From: Paramecium sonneborni
Taxonomy: Eukaryota; Ciliophora; Oligohymenophorea; Peniculida; Parameciidae
DNA length: 64,000 bases
Direction of reading: 5' to 3'
Assembly: GCA_905182985.1 (NCBI GenBank)
Contig: CAJJDN010000080.1
Span: 1,674 to 65,673 of the forward strand
Shown here: positions 49,090 through 63,075 of the stretch, one piece after another
How positions within the stretch are numbered: position 1 is the first letter of the stretch
Layout of the letters: each line of letters starts with the position of its first letter
Notes under the pieces: model-generated
The model's database searches: none
What the model was told of the DNA's origin: nothing
What the model saw: the letters and a program-made list of their open reading frames with translations, nothing else
Translations under genes and position numbers: made by a program

Positions 49090-49520
49090 TAATTATAAAA
49101 ATTAACAAGCTAAGTTAATTGATCAAATAAATACTTTTATATTATTATATCTAATTATTACAGCTATTAGAGAAATTGACAACTTTATTACTAAGTTCTG
49201 ATTTTGTTAAAATACTAATAAAAAATAGAAGACCAAAGTTAGAAATATTGAACTTCCAAAAAATTTTAGGATTCTTTCAGTTTTTTTTAGCAATACTTAA
49301 TTATAATTATTTATTTTACATAATTATTTTATTCATTTTCTGGGGATACTTTTTTCATATATTGGATGAGAATATCATATTTTCTACTTCAAAAAAATAT
49401 ACCACTATAAAAAAATGTTATATTTCATTATTTTAATAGTACCATTTTTTGAAAATTTAAAACATAAAAAAGTAATTATAAAATCTTAATAGTTTGTTTT
49501 TTTTGTAACTTATCTTTCTA
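48343..49520. repeat. 1178-bp direct repeat, copy 2
   Basis: Matches 47164-48341. This copy continues into the unique sequence after 49520. Confidence 0.93.
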
Positions 49521-49659
49521 ATACAAAAGATCATATTTTAAAAGTTTTTTCTGAATTTATTTATACTACTATCGTATCATTTTGTTTTCGGTAATTTGAT
49601 CGATAACTATTCTAAGAAGAATAAACACATAGTTTAGAATTCGAAATCAAAAATAATTT

Positions 49660-50290
49660 AAAAAAAGTAAACACATTATTAAGATTTGATAATTTAATTC
49701 CTAATAGTTTTATAAAAAAAAAAATTCATAAATAATAATTCTTGGTTAATTAAAAGTAAAAAAAAAAATACTAAATATTAAGATTTGATAATTTCATTAT
49801 TAATAGTTTTATAAAAAAACAAAATTTAGTAATAATTAAAGTAAAAATATATATTTTCTTAGTTAATTAGAAGTTATGTTAAAAAATACAATATGTTAAA
49901 ATTTTATAATATAATTATTCATAGTTTTATAAAAAAATATATATTATTAGATAATTAGAAGTATATTAAATAATACAAACTATTATGATTTTATAATTTT
50001 ATTATTAATGGTTTTAATAAACACTAGAATTCATAAATAATTTTTGTAAAAATATATATTATGAGATAATAAGAAGTTTTGTTAAAAAATACAAACTATT
50101 AAAATTTTATAAATTCATTAATAGTTTTATAAAAAATTAATAATTACTATAGAAATTTAAAAGTTATACTGAAAAATAGAAGCTATTAATATTTTGTTTC
50201 TTTAATTCTTAGTTTTATGAAAAAATTAATTTTATTAATAATAATTCAAAAATTAAACTATTATGATTTTATAATTGTATTTTTCATTGT
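49660..50290. repeat. Degenerate AT minisatellite (about seven units)
   Basis: A motif of the type ctattaagattttataattt, followed 10-20 bp later by attaatagttttataaaaaa and often by tagttaattagaagttatgt, recurs near 49677, 49777, 49893, 49980, 50097, 50190 and 50262. Spacing is about 75-115 bp. No coding frame runs through it. Confidence 0.7.
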
Positions 50291-50526
50291 ACAAAACAAG
50301 TCTAATTCTTTTTGTTTCACTTGTAATTAAATTCAATTTAAAAAAAATTAAATCAATTAAGAAAGTTCTTCCAATTAGACACTTATTAAAAATGTGGAAA
50401 GTGTACTTTAAGCCACACTTTGATTACATAAACCTCTCAATCTAGACAGAAAAATCTTAATGGATAAGAAAATGGGTGTGAATCATTATATATTGAATTG
50501 AATAATTCATACTAAATGAAATATTC

Positions 50527-50918
50527 TCATTTCTCTGTTCGGGTGTTTATTCTTAACTAAGTTTGAGACATCTTTTTTAGTAAGCAAGTTTCACTATTAT
50601 CTTTAAAAACAATTTAGCTCTGTGCCTTATAAGCTGGTTATCTCCTTAGTTCCAATTCTTTCTCTTTTTCTATTAAAATAAACAATTATTATTTTTTACG
50701 ATATTCTTCCAAACTTATATAACCTTCTGAATTTCTACTTGGTGATGAGTAAGCATCTCCTTCTTTAGAATCACTTTGTAGACTCTTATGGATTCTAAAT
50801 AGTTTTATTTATACAAAATATATTGTTTTTTTTTAATTGAAGCTTCATCAGTTTCTTTATCAGCTAAAGAAACATCATCACCATAGATTACATCTCCTAC
50901 TTTGATATCACTGATCAT
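50527..50918 (-). CDS. Small hypothetical protein (duplicate copy)
   Basis: Same gene as 51821-52212, present here because of the contig overlap. It stays open in both copies. Only one locus is expected. Confidence 0.5.
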
Positions 50919-50968
50919 TAAAAAATTATAATTATTAATCTTTTAAATCAGAAAATATTAATTTAAAC

Positions 50969-51584
50969 TCATTTTCTTATGACTCCCTTTCTTAAAAATT
51001 CAGAACGCATTATTTTCTATTTCTATAATGTTTCATTAGGAATGTAGCGATTATAATATTCATTTACTTTTAAGAATTGTATTTTCAATGACTCAAAATA
51101 CTTAAATTCAAAAAATATAAAATGATAGAATCCAATCAACGAGAAAAAGGTTATCCTACAATAATTAATTATTTATTACATAACTATTATTTCTAAATCT
51201 AAAAATTGAAAATACTCCTAAATTATAACTAAGTTCCAAGTATGCACTGCTAAAGACGATGAATCGAAAATTTCATTTTAAAACTAAATATTAAATATCA
51301 TTTTATACCAACTAATAATAATATATATCCTCAAGATTAAGTTTATCATACCTACTTTCCTTTGTATCCATAGTTACCAAAATCATTTAAGAAACTAATT
51401 TAAAATAAAAATTTAATCCATGTCTTAATGCACCATTTAAATAATCCTAACATTATTATTACTTTGATATCAATATTTCATTCAAGCAAATATTTCCTTT
51501 TAATATTGAATTTTCTTCAACATAATTTGTAAATTCAAAGTATTTATCCTCTAATTAATCATAAATTTATGATAAATGATTCTA
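50969..51584 (-). pseudogene. Truncated duplicate of the large PAS/TM gene 3' end
   Basis: Same as 52263-52878. It is cut by the N at 51585 and is an assembly artefact. Confidence 0.85.
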
Positions 51585-51585
51585 N

Positions 51586-52878
51586 CAAAACAAGTCTAAT
51601 TCTTTTTGTTTCACTTGTAATTAAATTCAATTTAAAAAAAATTAAATCAATTAAGAAAGTTCTTCCAATTAGACACTTATTAAAAATGTGGAAAGTGTAC
51701 TTTAAGCCACACTTTGATTACATAAACCTCTCAATCTAGACAGAAAAATCTTAATGGATAAGAAAATGGGTGTGAATCATTATATATTGAATTGAATAAT
51801 TCATACTAAATGAAATATTCTCATTTCTCTGTTCGGGTGTTTATTCTTAACTAAGTTTGAGACATCTTTTTTAGTAAGCAAGTTTCACTATTATCTTTAA
51901 AAACAATTTAGCTCTGTGCCTTATAAGCTGGTTATCTCCTTAGTTCCAATTCTTTCTCTTTTTCTATTAAAATAAACAATTATTATTTTTTACGATATTC
52001 TTCCAAACTTATATAACCTTCTGAATTTCTACTTGGTGATGAGTAAGCATCTCCTTCTTTAGAATCACTTTGTAGACTCTTATGGATTCTAAATAGTTTT
52101 ATTTATACAAAATATATTGTTTTTTTTTAATTGAAGCTTCATCAGTTTCTTTATCAGCTAAAGAAACATCATCACCATAGATTACATCTCCTACTTTGAT
52201 ATCACTGATCATTAAAAAATTATAATTATTAATCTTTTAAATCAGAAAATATTAATTTAAACTCATTTTCTTATGACTCCCTTTCTTAAAAATTCAGAAC
52301 GCATTATTTTCTATTTCTATAATGTTTCATTAGGAATGTAGCGATTATAATATTCATTTACTTTTAAGAATTGTATTTTCAATGACTCAAAATACTTAAA
52401 TTCAAAAAATATAAAATGATAGAATCCAATCAACGAGAAAAAGGTTATCCTACAATAATTAATTATTTATTACATAACTATTATTTCTAAATCTAAAAAT
52501 TGAAAATACTCCTAAATTATAACTAAGTTCCAAGTATGCACTGCTAAAGACGATGAATCGAAAATTTCATTTTAAAACTAAATATTAAATATCATTTTAT
52601 ACCAACTAATAATAATATATATCCTCAAGATTAAGTTTATCATACCTACTTTCCTTTGTATCCATAGTTACCAAAATCATTTAAGAAACTAATTTAAAAT
52701 AAAAATTTAATCCATGTCTTAATGCACCATTTAAATAATCCTAACATTATTATTACTTTGATATCAATATTTCATTCAAGCAAATATTTCCTTTTAATAT
52801 TGAATTTTCTTCAACATAATTTGTAAATTCAAAGTATTTATCCTCTAATTAATCATAAATTTATGATAAATGATTCTA
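51586..52878. repeat. 1293-bp direct repeat, copy 2
   Basis: Matches 50292-51584. This copy is contiguous with the rest of the large minus-strand gene and is the genuine one. Confidence 0.93.
51821..52212 (-). CDS. Small hypothetical protein (123 aa)
   Basis: One 20-nt intron (gtataaataaaactatttag) gives an exact frame. It starts MISDIKVGDVIYGDDVSLAD, then SDSKEGDAYSSPSRNSEGYI and a charged helix (EEYRKKQQLFILIEKEKELE). It lies 50 bp downstream of the large PAS/TM gene on the same strand. No family is known. Confidence 0.65.
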
Positions 52879-55800
52879 AAAGTACTGAGCATCTACTCCA
52901 TGTTCTTTATAAATATCATTATCAGCTATGTAAATTTCTTTTATTAATGTCATTGATTAAAACATTGAAGAACTCAAAAAGAAATTCTGATTATCAAATC
53001 CATCTTTCATTTCAGATAATTCTATTATGGCTACAACATTTATTATTATTAAGTACAAAACCAATATTGGCTATAAAATTAAATATTAGCTAGTAAGAAC
53101 ATACTATTTAATATAACTTTTATATTACTTTTAATCTTTATTGAACTTGTGAATTATACATCTAATTTTTTAATGACTTGCTTTTCGTCTTAATTGTTTC
53201 AGTATCTGATCTATGATAAACTTTATGAGTAATTGAATTTTATATAGGTTCTGAGAGTTAAATTTAATATTTTACTTAAAGGTAAGTTTTTTGTTTCAAA
53301 ACAATGGATGAATTGATATCTCAAACCACTATAATACTAATTTACTCTAGTAACTGTATCTTTTTCTATTTCAAATATTTTTTATTAAACGAACTATATT
53401 AAAACTTTATTCTTACAGTTTGCTTATTAATCAATTTAAAAACAATCAAAACATTTATAATTACAATAATTACACTAAATACAGTATGATATGTTATAGT
53501 TATTATTCTAAGAAAGAACTGCTGAGCTTATTGCAGCTCCAAGTTTCTAGAAATTTCTGAAATTATTTATGTTAATGATTCCATTAAATAAGGATACACA
53601 ATTTCTCTAAATTAGTTTAATAATTTCAAACTAGAACTAGATTCTGCAAATTGTTCTTACTGGAATAAAATTAAATTAACAATGTACGAATTATAAATAT
53701 CAATTATTGACTAGTTATTTGTTTCATGAATATCGATATTATAAAAACAATCTATGTAATTTTGAGATTGATATGTATTTTTTACTAATTTTAACTATTC
53801 CTCAATCAAAAATTTTTTTTGATCATAAAATTTATCAATTTTAAAATCAGTATATTTAAGAACTGTATTTTAAATTTCATGATTATTAAATAATGACACA
53901 TCAATAAATGCATTATAAGCTTTTAATATTGATAATTAAATTGTGAAAAATAGGTTTTATTAGGAGATATTTTATTCAAATACAAGCTTGGACCCTTATG
54001 AATCAGCAAATATACTAATAAATATGTAAGATAATAGAATCTATAATAAAAGTAATCGACTATACAATTTGAATTAAACAAATTCATTAAAACTTATCAC
54101 AGAGCATTTATTTTAATCGTCTTTTAAAAAGATATTCTCTTCTATTCCTAGACTCAAGTTGATTTATTAATTCTAATTATGAAAATCTCCAGTGATTTAT
54201 TCATATGTTATTAATGATTTACTTTAATTGATTCTAAACGATTCATCAAAATACTAACTACATGATTAATTTAATTATTATTAAATTTGATTTATATTAT
54301 TGACATTATTTTATGCTTATTTCAGGGATAATCTTTATTTTAAAGCGATTGAGTTCTAATAGAAATAATATATATTATATACGTAGATGTTAGATCTAAA
54401 ATTATCCTCATAAATTTCAAATCTATTAAACTTAATAATGATATTCTTATCCATCATGTTTCTTCTACTAAATTTAATTGAGCCATCTACTTTGATGATT
54501 TTATTGAGATTCCTTTTACGATAGCAATATTTTATATACAATTTTTCTAAATAATAAGAACATTTTACTTAGTATTTAGTATTGAGATTGATGATACTCT
54601 TCCTTTAAACTGTAAATTCTTTACAATAATTCAGATTAGTTGATTTTTAATTATCCAAATTTATTTTTTACAATTAAATGTCTTTATAAATTAAGATACA
54701 TCATTGACTTTTTCATTTAGAAATCGGACATTATTTCTAATTTTAATTTTTGATATTCTTCAACTAAATCTTCTATATTCTTAGGAATTCTTAATAAAAT
54801 TTAAGTATGTTCAACATTGACAATTTTTTAAAAATTTGAATGTTCAATTCGAATTAATTCATCATCAATAATTTATAAATTAGAAGTAAATTAAGCCTAA
54901 TCGGTTGATTTACTGATAAAATCTTTAAACTCAAAATAATTTTGGCTATTTAATACACATACATCTTCTAATTCTTCTTTTATTTTTTCTCTTTCCTTTA
55001 ATTTTAATGATTCCTCTTCTTATTATTATGGTACATTTCTAAACGAAAGGTTGAAAATTGACAAATCTTCTTTAGTGATGTATCTTTGATATTTAGTAAA
55101 ATTTAAAAGCTATGGACAAATAATAAATACGCAAAGTTTTGGCAATAATAATGGTATCAAAGAGATTGTCATTGAGTCAACTTCCCAATCTTCATTTAAA
55201 ATCAAATAATTTTATTATTATAATCTCAATAAAGGTCTAATCATACAAATAAATTCTAATTAATTAAATTTATTGCATTCGAGTTTTAAATATTTATTGG
55301 CAGGTATGATATAATTTTATTAGTGTTAAAGATAAATTTTTCTTCTGTTATATAACGAATTATTTTTACTTTAAGTTTTAAATATTAGCAATTAAATCTA
55401 ATGATTTCGAATCATCGTTTAAGGAATGAGTTAATAAACATTACTCAATGAACAATAACCTGTTAATTCTTAACAAGATTAACTTTATTTTAAAACATTT
55501 CCATTAAGATCTGTGTGTAAAATTAATGAAGATTTATTGAATGATTTATCTTTTGAGTATTTATTAAATACATATTTATCTTCATCTGATTCTGAATCTT
55601 CATAAACATATTCTTCATTTGAATTATTTTCGAGAAACATATTTGATTTAACTTTTTAATTTAAAATATGAATGCAATACCATGTATAGTATAATTGCCA
55701 TTTCATTCTTCTATCTAAATATGATATTTTCATTATTTTATCCCTAATTCTAGTTTCACTATTTATAATCGAATCCCATAGAGCATTACATTCAGATATA

Positions 55801-57524
55801 TTTTTGTTAATCAAATCATCATATTCAATTAATAAATCTTAATTTATTTGATTTCTTAGTAAATGCTTCCAGAATTAAATATTTAAATTTAAAATCTCTT
55901 GAATATAAACTTTAATTTATTGAACAATACTTTCTATATCTAAAACTCTTTCAAAATCTAATTACCCATTATATGATGATGTATTTTAATCTTGAATCAT
56001 TATTTTTATTTAATAAATAATCAATTGAAGTCGAAATTTTTGTAGAATATTAATTTTGAAATTGTTTTTTAGTAAACTTGTAATAGATGAAATAGCCAAA
56101 GACTTTTAATTCATATTAAATACCAGAAATCTAATATATAGTATGTGTATTTCAATATCGTTAGGTTGAAAAATCAAATATTACTCATATAAGCTTTTTA
56201 TTTCTAATTTAGAATATAGTTTTTTATGTTTTTTAACAGAATGTAAAGATCTTGTAACATCATTATTCTTTTTGGCATTATAAATAATTTTCTGTTGACA
56301 ATAGCATCTCATTCCTAGATTTTTCCAATCACTATGATTATATGAAGTATTCAAATGATGAACTATAATACCAAAATAATAGAGTTGTTTTATTTCATTC
56401 ATATCATTTATCAATTCTTAAAGAAAGAATACTTTTCTTACTATGTCTTTTGTATTTTAACTTATTTTAATTACAAGATTAGATAATTTTGTCAAGACAA
56501 CTTTTTTGTAGGTCAACATAAAAAATGTTTAGACAATCAAAGTAATAATTAATATATATTCTTGGCTACTTAAATTCATAAAATATGCTAAGTAAGTATA
56601 TATCATAGATATTGTAATACTTACATATAAGAGAGATGTTAAAACATAAAGCTTTTGAATTTTAGGTTAAAATAAAATGAGAAATATATTACCAGAGTAT
56701 AATTATTACAAAATTAAAAGGCTAAAAAGAATTTGCACAATAAAAAAGAAGACCTAGATTCAATAATTATTTATACATTTTCATTTATAAAGTCGAATTT
56801 GATGTTATACATAATTCCAATTATAACATATTATAATCTAAAGTAAATAAGAGAATTATTATCATTATAGCTTAAGTAATCCATTTTTAGTTTGTAATTA
56901 TAGAGTAATGTTTGTTAAAAGGTTATAATGATAAAATTCAGTATAAATCCTAAAACAGATAATATTTCCAAACTTATTATGAAATAAAATTTAAGCTTTA
57001 GGGATATCTGCAATTTTTAATCGAAACTTTGGAAATTGAACAAATATGTAGATTGTATATAAGCAATAGGAAAAATTAAAATCCATTAATAAACATCTTA
57101 TAAATGAATAAATATCTATTTAGGATAGTATATTTACTTATGCTAATTTCATTAGAAATGTAGTTCGATCTCCTTTGGTTTTAATCTAGAACCATAATAT
57201 TAAAAATAAAATAATGATCAAAATTGGTATAGATACACTTAATATAAGTAGAAAGATGTAACTCTATAATGATTGTGAAATCAAAGCTTCAATATTCATA
57301 AAATGAAAAGGAGTTAACAATCTTTCTATGACATCTATTTCTAAATCCTAATATGTCTTGAATACTGCTTCAATCCTATAATTTGATCTGCAAAATTACT
57401 TAAACAGCAAATTGAAATAAAACAACAATTACCCTATGCAAATAAAAGAAAAAGCTTTAGTGTACGAAGCTTTCTTTATTTTTAGCAAATAATGAATTGT
57501 TATCAAAAAATTATTGAAATTCAT
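52263..57524 (-). CDS. Giant multi-TM PAS-type protein (TmcB/TmcC-like), minus-strand paralogue
   Basis: About 1730 aa; introns of 22, 22 and 25 nt give an exact multiple of three. N-terminal membrane part with several TM helices (FLLILSVSIPILIIILFLIL). A Cys-rich SDWKNLGMRCYCQQK region and a long helical part follow. A PAS-like core lies near residue 660 (GNVLKQSQSCQELTGY, then NVYQLIPQTMIRNHQ) and is followed by CMIRPLL and NEDWEVDSMT. Further on come KVDGSIKFSRR and IIIKFNRFEIYED, and a C-terminal TM region. This order matches the TmcB/TmcC-type membrane PAS proteins of ciliates, whose role is unknown (sensor or signalling is inferred). The 3' end is present twice because of the assembly overlap. 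Confidence 0.8.
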
Positions 57525-57625
57525 ATATATTTATATTAATTACACTTTTTAAAATAAAAGAATTGAATGATGATAACTCATACTTAAAATATAATCATAA
57601 TTTGAATATAAAATTATAATTAATT
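57525..57625. promoter_or_regulatory. 101-bp shared divergent promoter region
   Basis: The starts of the two giant paralogues face away from each other with only 101 bp between them. This interval must hold both start regions. No specific motif is evident beyond A/T runs. Confidence 0.55.
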
Positions 57626-60600
57626 ATGAGCACTCACTTTATTTTGTTTAATAAGTTTTAGCCCCAGTATATCAAATCACCTACATCTACAGTCCTATCA
57701 TTAGTTTTTAATTGCATTATTATTCAATTCATTCATATTGGAATGTAAAACAGATAAATTCATTTAGACATACTCATAACATTCTAAAAAGTTAATGGAA
57801 TTAGAATTTGTTCAAATACATAGACATAATAGGATTGGCCAAAACAAATTAAATTATCAATTTAGGAATGTTTATTATAACATCCATAATGCCTATTCTT
57901 ATAATAATTTTATATTTTGCGCTTTATTTTCACTATAAACGACACTCTAGACATAGATCAGAAGAAAATACTTTAGAAAAAGTAATATTTAATATATCCT
58001 AGTTTTTTATCAGATTGCTATCATTATAAGAATGGATATTATTTTATCCAACAATTTAAATTCATACTTTAATAATCTCTTGTAATTATTTTGATGAATC
58101 TAATTTTAAATATTTATGTGGTTTTTCTTCTTTTGAAGATTTTGCTATAATTGTTTAATCTATAACAATTCTTATTGTAACAATAATTATTTAATTTTTA
58201 ATAATTGTTTTCATTAGAAATGACTAATTCTCAAAAAGTGATTATTCTTCATTATACTTTAAGAATGGATAAATTTATGCAATTATTAATTAATTACTCT
58301 AAAACTTTCTAGCTTGTTTATATAAACCAAACAACTCAGAAGAATATGTATCATGTATTTTTTATTAATAATAGTTAAGCTTGATACTTTTACATATTTT
58401 ATTACATATAATGATGTGGTTATTCACTATAACATAATGGCCAACTTTTAAATTAACATTAATTTAGTATTAATTCAGTTTTATAATTAATATTAATGTC
58501 TCCCTATATATCTCATTTTTATTAGAAACCACTTTTGAAAAAGGTGATTTAAAAGGATATGGATTATATCACTTTATATGGATTTTAATAATGTTATTTT
58601 ATATATAATTAAAGATATCATAACAAAAATTAAAATCTTGTTTATTTTTTAAAGTAAACAGTGAATAAACATTACTGAATAAAATTTATTCATTTGAATA
58701 AATAATTAAAAAAAGGGATTAATCATCAAATTTAATTCTTGTCTTAGGAATTATTAGATCACATAGTAATTCTGATTGCAAGAATAATTAAACTAAATAT
58801 AATCTTAAAAGATGTTATTGTAAAATGAAATTGATTTATGACCCAAAAAAGCAAAATGATATTAGAAACTTATCTTCATCTATAATTAAACATATGAATA
58901 TCTTTTCTAAATTTGTTATAAAATCTTGGTATGAAGATTATCTTCATGATCATTAGAATAATCATTTTATTTGTTTACAATATGCATAATATTTATTTTA
59001 TAAGATAAATTTACATGCATAATCATTAATAGAATTATATAAAGTGAATACATAATTAAAATCTTTGAGTGAGAAATATTAATTTTGTAAATTAACAATA
59101 AACATTAAAAGGAAAATAGAAATTCAATGTTCTTAAAGTTATAAATAAAAATTTGATTTTGAAATAGTTGTATCAATAGAAGAATGTATCAACAAAATTT
59201 AAAGATCTATTATTTATATTATGAACTTATAAATAAAAATGTTCAAATCTATAATAAAATAAAATGATATTAATGAATAAGAGTTGATTTAAGATTTTGA
59301 ATAAATGCTAAATAAAATATAAGAAATAAAAATTAATTGGAAGGATATTACAAGGAGATAAATATTAATGAATGATAAAGTAGAATTAAGATCATTTTTA
59401 CATAGAAAAAAAGAATTTGTTATACTTTATAATTGGTTTAGATAGAATATTTTAAAGAAAAAAGTGAAATAGTCATAGATAATAACAGGAGAAAGTGATG
59501 ATTTTATTTAAGAAGATTCAGATTCAAATAGTGAGAATGATCATTTTTATGATCAATAAAAAATATTTAATTTATTATCTGGAATTCTGCATTGTAATAT
59601 TAATGGAGAAATATTAAAATTTAGTCAGAATTGTTAAAATTTATATGGATAATAATAATTAAATTCAATATTTGAATTGATTCCTCATTCTATGTAAAGG
59701 AATCATCAAATAGCAATGAGATAATTTATAGAGAATGGCAAAAGATAAAGTTTATTTAAAAAATTAAAAATATTTTATATAAATGAGACATCACATATAG
59801 TTTAAGCTAATAAATATCTAAAATGCATTATAAATTAAAAAATGTAAATAGAATATGTTTGTATGATAAGACCAATAATAAAAATGACACCTAATAATTT
59901 TATTTTATTGAATGAATATTGGGAAATAGATTCAATGACTGCATAATTAGATTAATTATTTACAAAATAAAGTTGTTTATTAATTTAATGTCCTAAATTA
60001 TTAAAATATTCTCAATATCAATTATTAATGAAAGAAAATGATTATGATTTCTTTTAATTAAGAATTTCTTAACATTAAACATAGTATATATAAGAATTAA
60101 CTTAATATATATAAAGTTAGTAAAATACAATTAATGAATCTCATTAAACAAGAAGATTTTTTAACGGAAGAGGTGATAATTTTAAGTATTTGTTAGATTA
60201 AGCTCTTGTTGATGAAAATATTAATGGATTGGGTTTAGGTAAGAATAATATGAAATTTCATAAGATAATAGATGAAAACAATATTACTTTACATATAAGA
60301 TTACCATTAGACTCAAAACAACTTAATGATGATTATTAAGAATTCAAAAGATCTTTATATTAAAATGATTAAATAACAAAATCAATGAGAATATAAAGAT
60401 ATCGTAAAATAATTGTAAGAAATCAATTTGGACTATTGAGATTTGATAAATTTGAATTATTGAGAAGAATATAAAAATATAGGTTATTATGTTAAAAGAA
60501 GCATTATTCTCAAATAAGTACAATATAATATTATAAAGAAAAGCTTTTTGAAGAATACTGTTCTAATACAAATAATCTATGTAAAGTGATAAAAATTGAA

Positions 60601-62687
60601 GGTTCTATTCATTTCACTACGAAAGCATCATTTGACAAAACAATAATTATAAAACTTAATAGATTTGAATTCTATGAACAAGAAGCTAAAAAATATACTG
60701 TAAATTATTAATTACTATTGTTCATTAGAATTCAAGTTAATCAGATAGAAAGAAAACAACATCTTCATAGTCTACTTAATTTATTTTAAGAAGAAATTCA
60801 GACATATTTTTTTAGAACTTCTTTTAGAATTAATCTATTAATTTTTAAACCTTACCTTAAGAAAATGATTATGATTCAATTAGAGATAATATCAATAAAA
60901 CTTTGATTACAGAAAATGAATTATAAATTGATTTTTCTAATCAAAAAGCAATATAAAATGAAGGACTCCTTAAATAGAATTGGATCAAAAATGAATTTAT
61001 TAAGGATGATTTAAATAAGATTCCAAAATCATTATAAGAATTAACATATATTAAATTATTGAATCGCTTTTTATTAATAAGTTTAGTAGCATTAATAATT
61101 ACTGAATATATTTTTGGACCATAACATTATATTAGTTCAATTATTTACAATTCATTTAATAAGGTAGAATTAGTAACAACATTTGCATAAATAATATCTC
61201 AAACATATAGTTCAATTATTGATTTAGATTTATCTTTAAAAAATATCTAAATTGTTAATCTAACTAATATTAATCAAATTACCTAGCAATCTGTATAAGA
61301 ACTTAATTAATTAACTTTAGAAACAAAAGATTATATTTCTATATTCTCTGAAAATGCTGATTTTAATGAAAACATTTCCATTCTTGATTTAATGGGATCT
61401 TTTAAAACAAATATTAATATCTTTTTATAGGCTCTCTAAAATATTAATTAAAACAATCTTAATGAAACAATCTCATTTTGTAGATAAAATATAATACCTT
61501 ACTTACAATTATCTTTAAATAAATCAATGGGAAGTATAAACTAGGAAATAAAAGTTAATTTAGAAGTTATCAAAGAAATTTTTCAAGTTTTTCTACTTTT
61601 CATTACATTATTTAATGGAACAATTATATTTTCAAATATTATGTTACTATTTTAGATGATAAAAAAAATTAAAGTAGAATATATAAATTAATAATATTTT
61701 TAGTTATTACTAAGTTCATTTCAAATGATAAACAAATAGCAATTTGTTTAAATCTACAAGTATTTAATTTCTTTGAGACAATAATTAAAATATTTGAATA
61801 TTAGCAATTTAAATGGAAATAGTATTAAAATAAATATAAATTTAGATTCTTAAAGACAAATAGAAAACCTTATGTAAAGAGATAATTTATAAGAAATACA
61901 AGATTAGGAATGTTCAAATATTAAATATACTGAATCATAACATTGGATTAGATTATCAATAAAAGTTCTTATCATTTATGTCAGCATTATTTCAACATTA
62001 TTATTGATGGGTATATATTATAATTTCTACTTATAATCAATAATAGGAGGAATATCATATTTTATGTAAAGTAATGCCTTCACATAAAATTTACTTACTT
62101 ATTGGGTTTAAGTTGCAATTAAAGATGTTTACTGCTTTAATTAAAAATATTAAGATGAAATTAATATAAATTAATATATAGAACTAATAAGTGAATTTTA
62201 ATAAATGTAAATAAGTAAATAAGTATATAACAACAATTTATAAACTGTATAATCATTATTTTATGGAAATTCATGTAATCATAGTAATCTAAGTATTTTT
62301 TATCTCAAAAATATAGATTTATCATCATATGAAATGTAATAATGTTAATATTCATTAAATGGAGCCTTAACAAAAGGATTAATTGTTTATTATGACTCTT
62401 TATATTAAATATCAATTTCATTAACAAATTCAAGTGATTCTAGATTTGAAAAAGCATCATTAAAAAGATTGTTAGAATATAGTGAAGTAATTTTTTATAA
62501 GATTAAATAGGTGTAAGGATTAGTATTTACTATATAAAAGTTAGCAATAAGTGAATTTAATTAATAGATGAGTTCTAAAATAAGTGAATATATCTCAGTA
62601 GAGAAAGCATTAGTGTATTTGTAAATTATTAATAATAAGGACGATATTCATTTAGTTAACGTGTTTGTTATATTATTTGATTATTGA
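57626..62687 (+). CDS. Giant multi-TM PAS-type protein (TmcB/TmcC-like), plus-strand paralogue
   Basis: 1668 aa; introns of 23 nt (about 57747-57769) and 32 nt (gtctactt...attcag) make the length an exact multiple of three. N-terminal TM block (LGMFIITSIMPILIIILYFA, then SSFEDFAIIVQSITILIVTI), a Cys pair RCYCKMKLIYDP, and long charged helices. A PAS-like core lies near residue 645 (GILHCNINGEILKFSQNCQN, then SIFELIPHSMQRNHQ) and is followed by CMIRPIIK and NEYWEIDSMT. Later come KIEGSIHFTTK, a TM helix at RFLLISLVALIITEYIF, and a C-terminal TM half with CQYSLNGALTKGL, which aligns with CQDYLNGALRHGL in the minus-strand copy. It is a membrane protein of unknown signalling role. Confidence 0.82.
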
Positions 62688-63075
62688 AAAATATTTTCAC
62701 AACTTGATGAATTTTTAATACAAAAAATTTAGATAATTTTATCTATACAATTATCCAAACAGTATTTTGCATTAGAATAAGACTTTGAGAGCAAGATTTA
62801 AAAAGTATGGTATTTTAAAAAAATGAGATTGATTTTTTATATGTATTTTAGTAAAAATTGAAAATATGTTTGAATAATGCTTTCTCTATCATAAAATGAA
62901 ATAAATAATAGAGCTAAAGTTATTCAATTGATGTTTTATTAATTATTTTTCCTAAAAATTATTCCTTTGTATTAAGAAATAAATAATTAATATTATTAAT
63001 ATATATTATTTTATTTATATATATTATTAATATATACAATTCAAATACCAATAAAATATGAGTATATAGGTACGA
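62688..63075. other. Convergent 3' spacer
   Basis: AT-rich gap between two convergent genes, with near-palindromic TATTAATATATA tracts around 62988-63045. No gene seen. Confidence 0.45.

Larger units (their letters stand above)
50292..51584. repeat. 1293-bp direct repeat, copy 1 (unmerged contig overlap)
   Basis: Identical to 51586-52878, separated by the N at 51585. It contains a small gene and the 3' end of the large minus-strand PAS/TM gene. Confidence 0.93.

Noticed and set aside
47164..52878. True biological tandem duplications
   Set aside because: Perfect identity over more than 1.1 kb with a single N exactly between the copies is better explained by unmerged contig ends.
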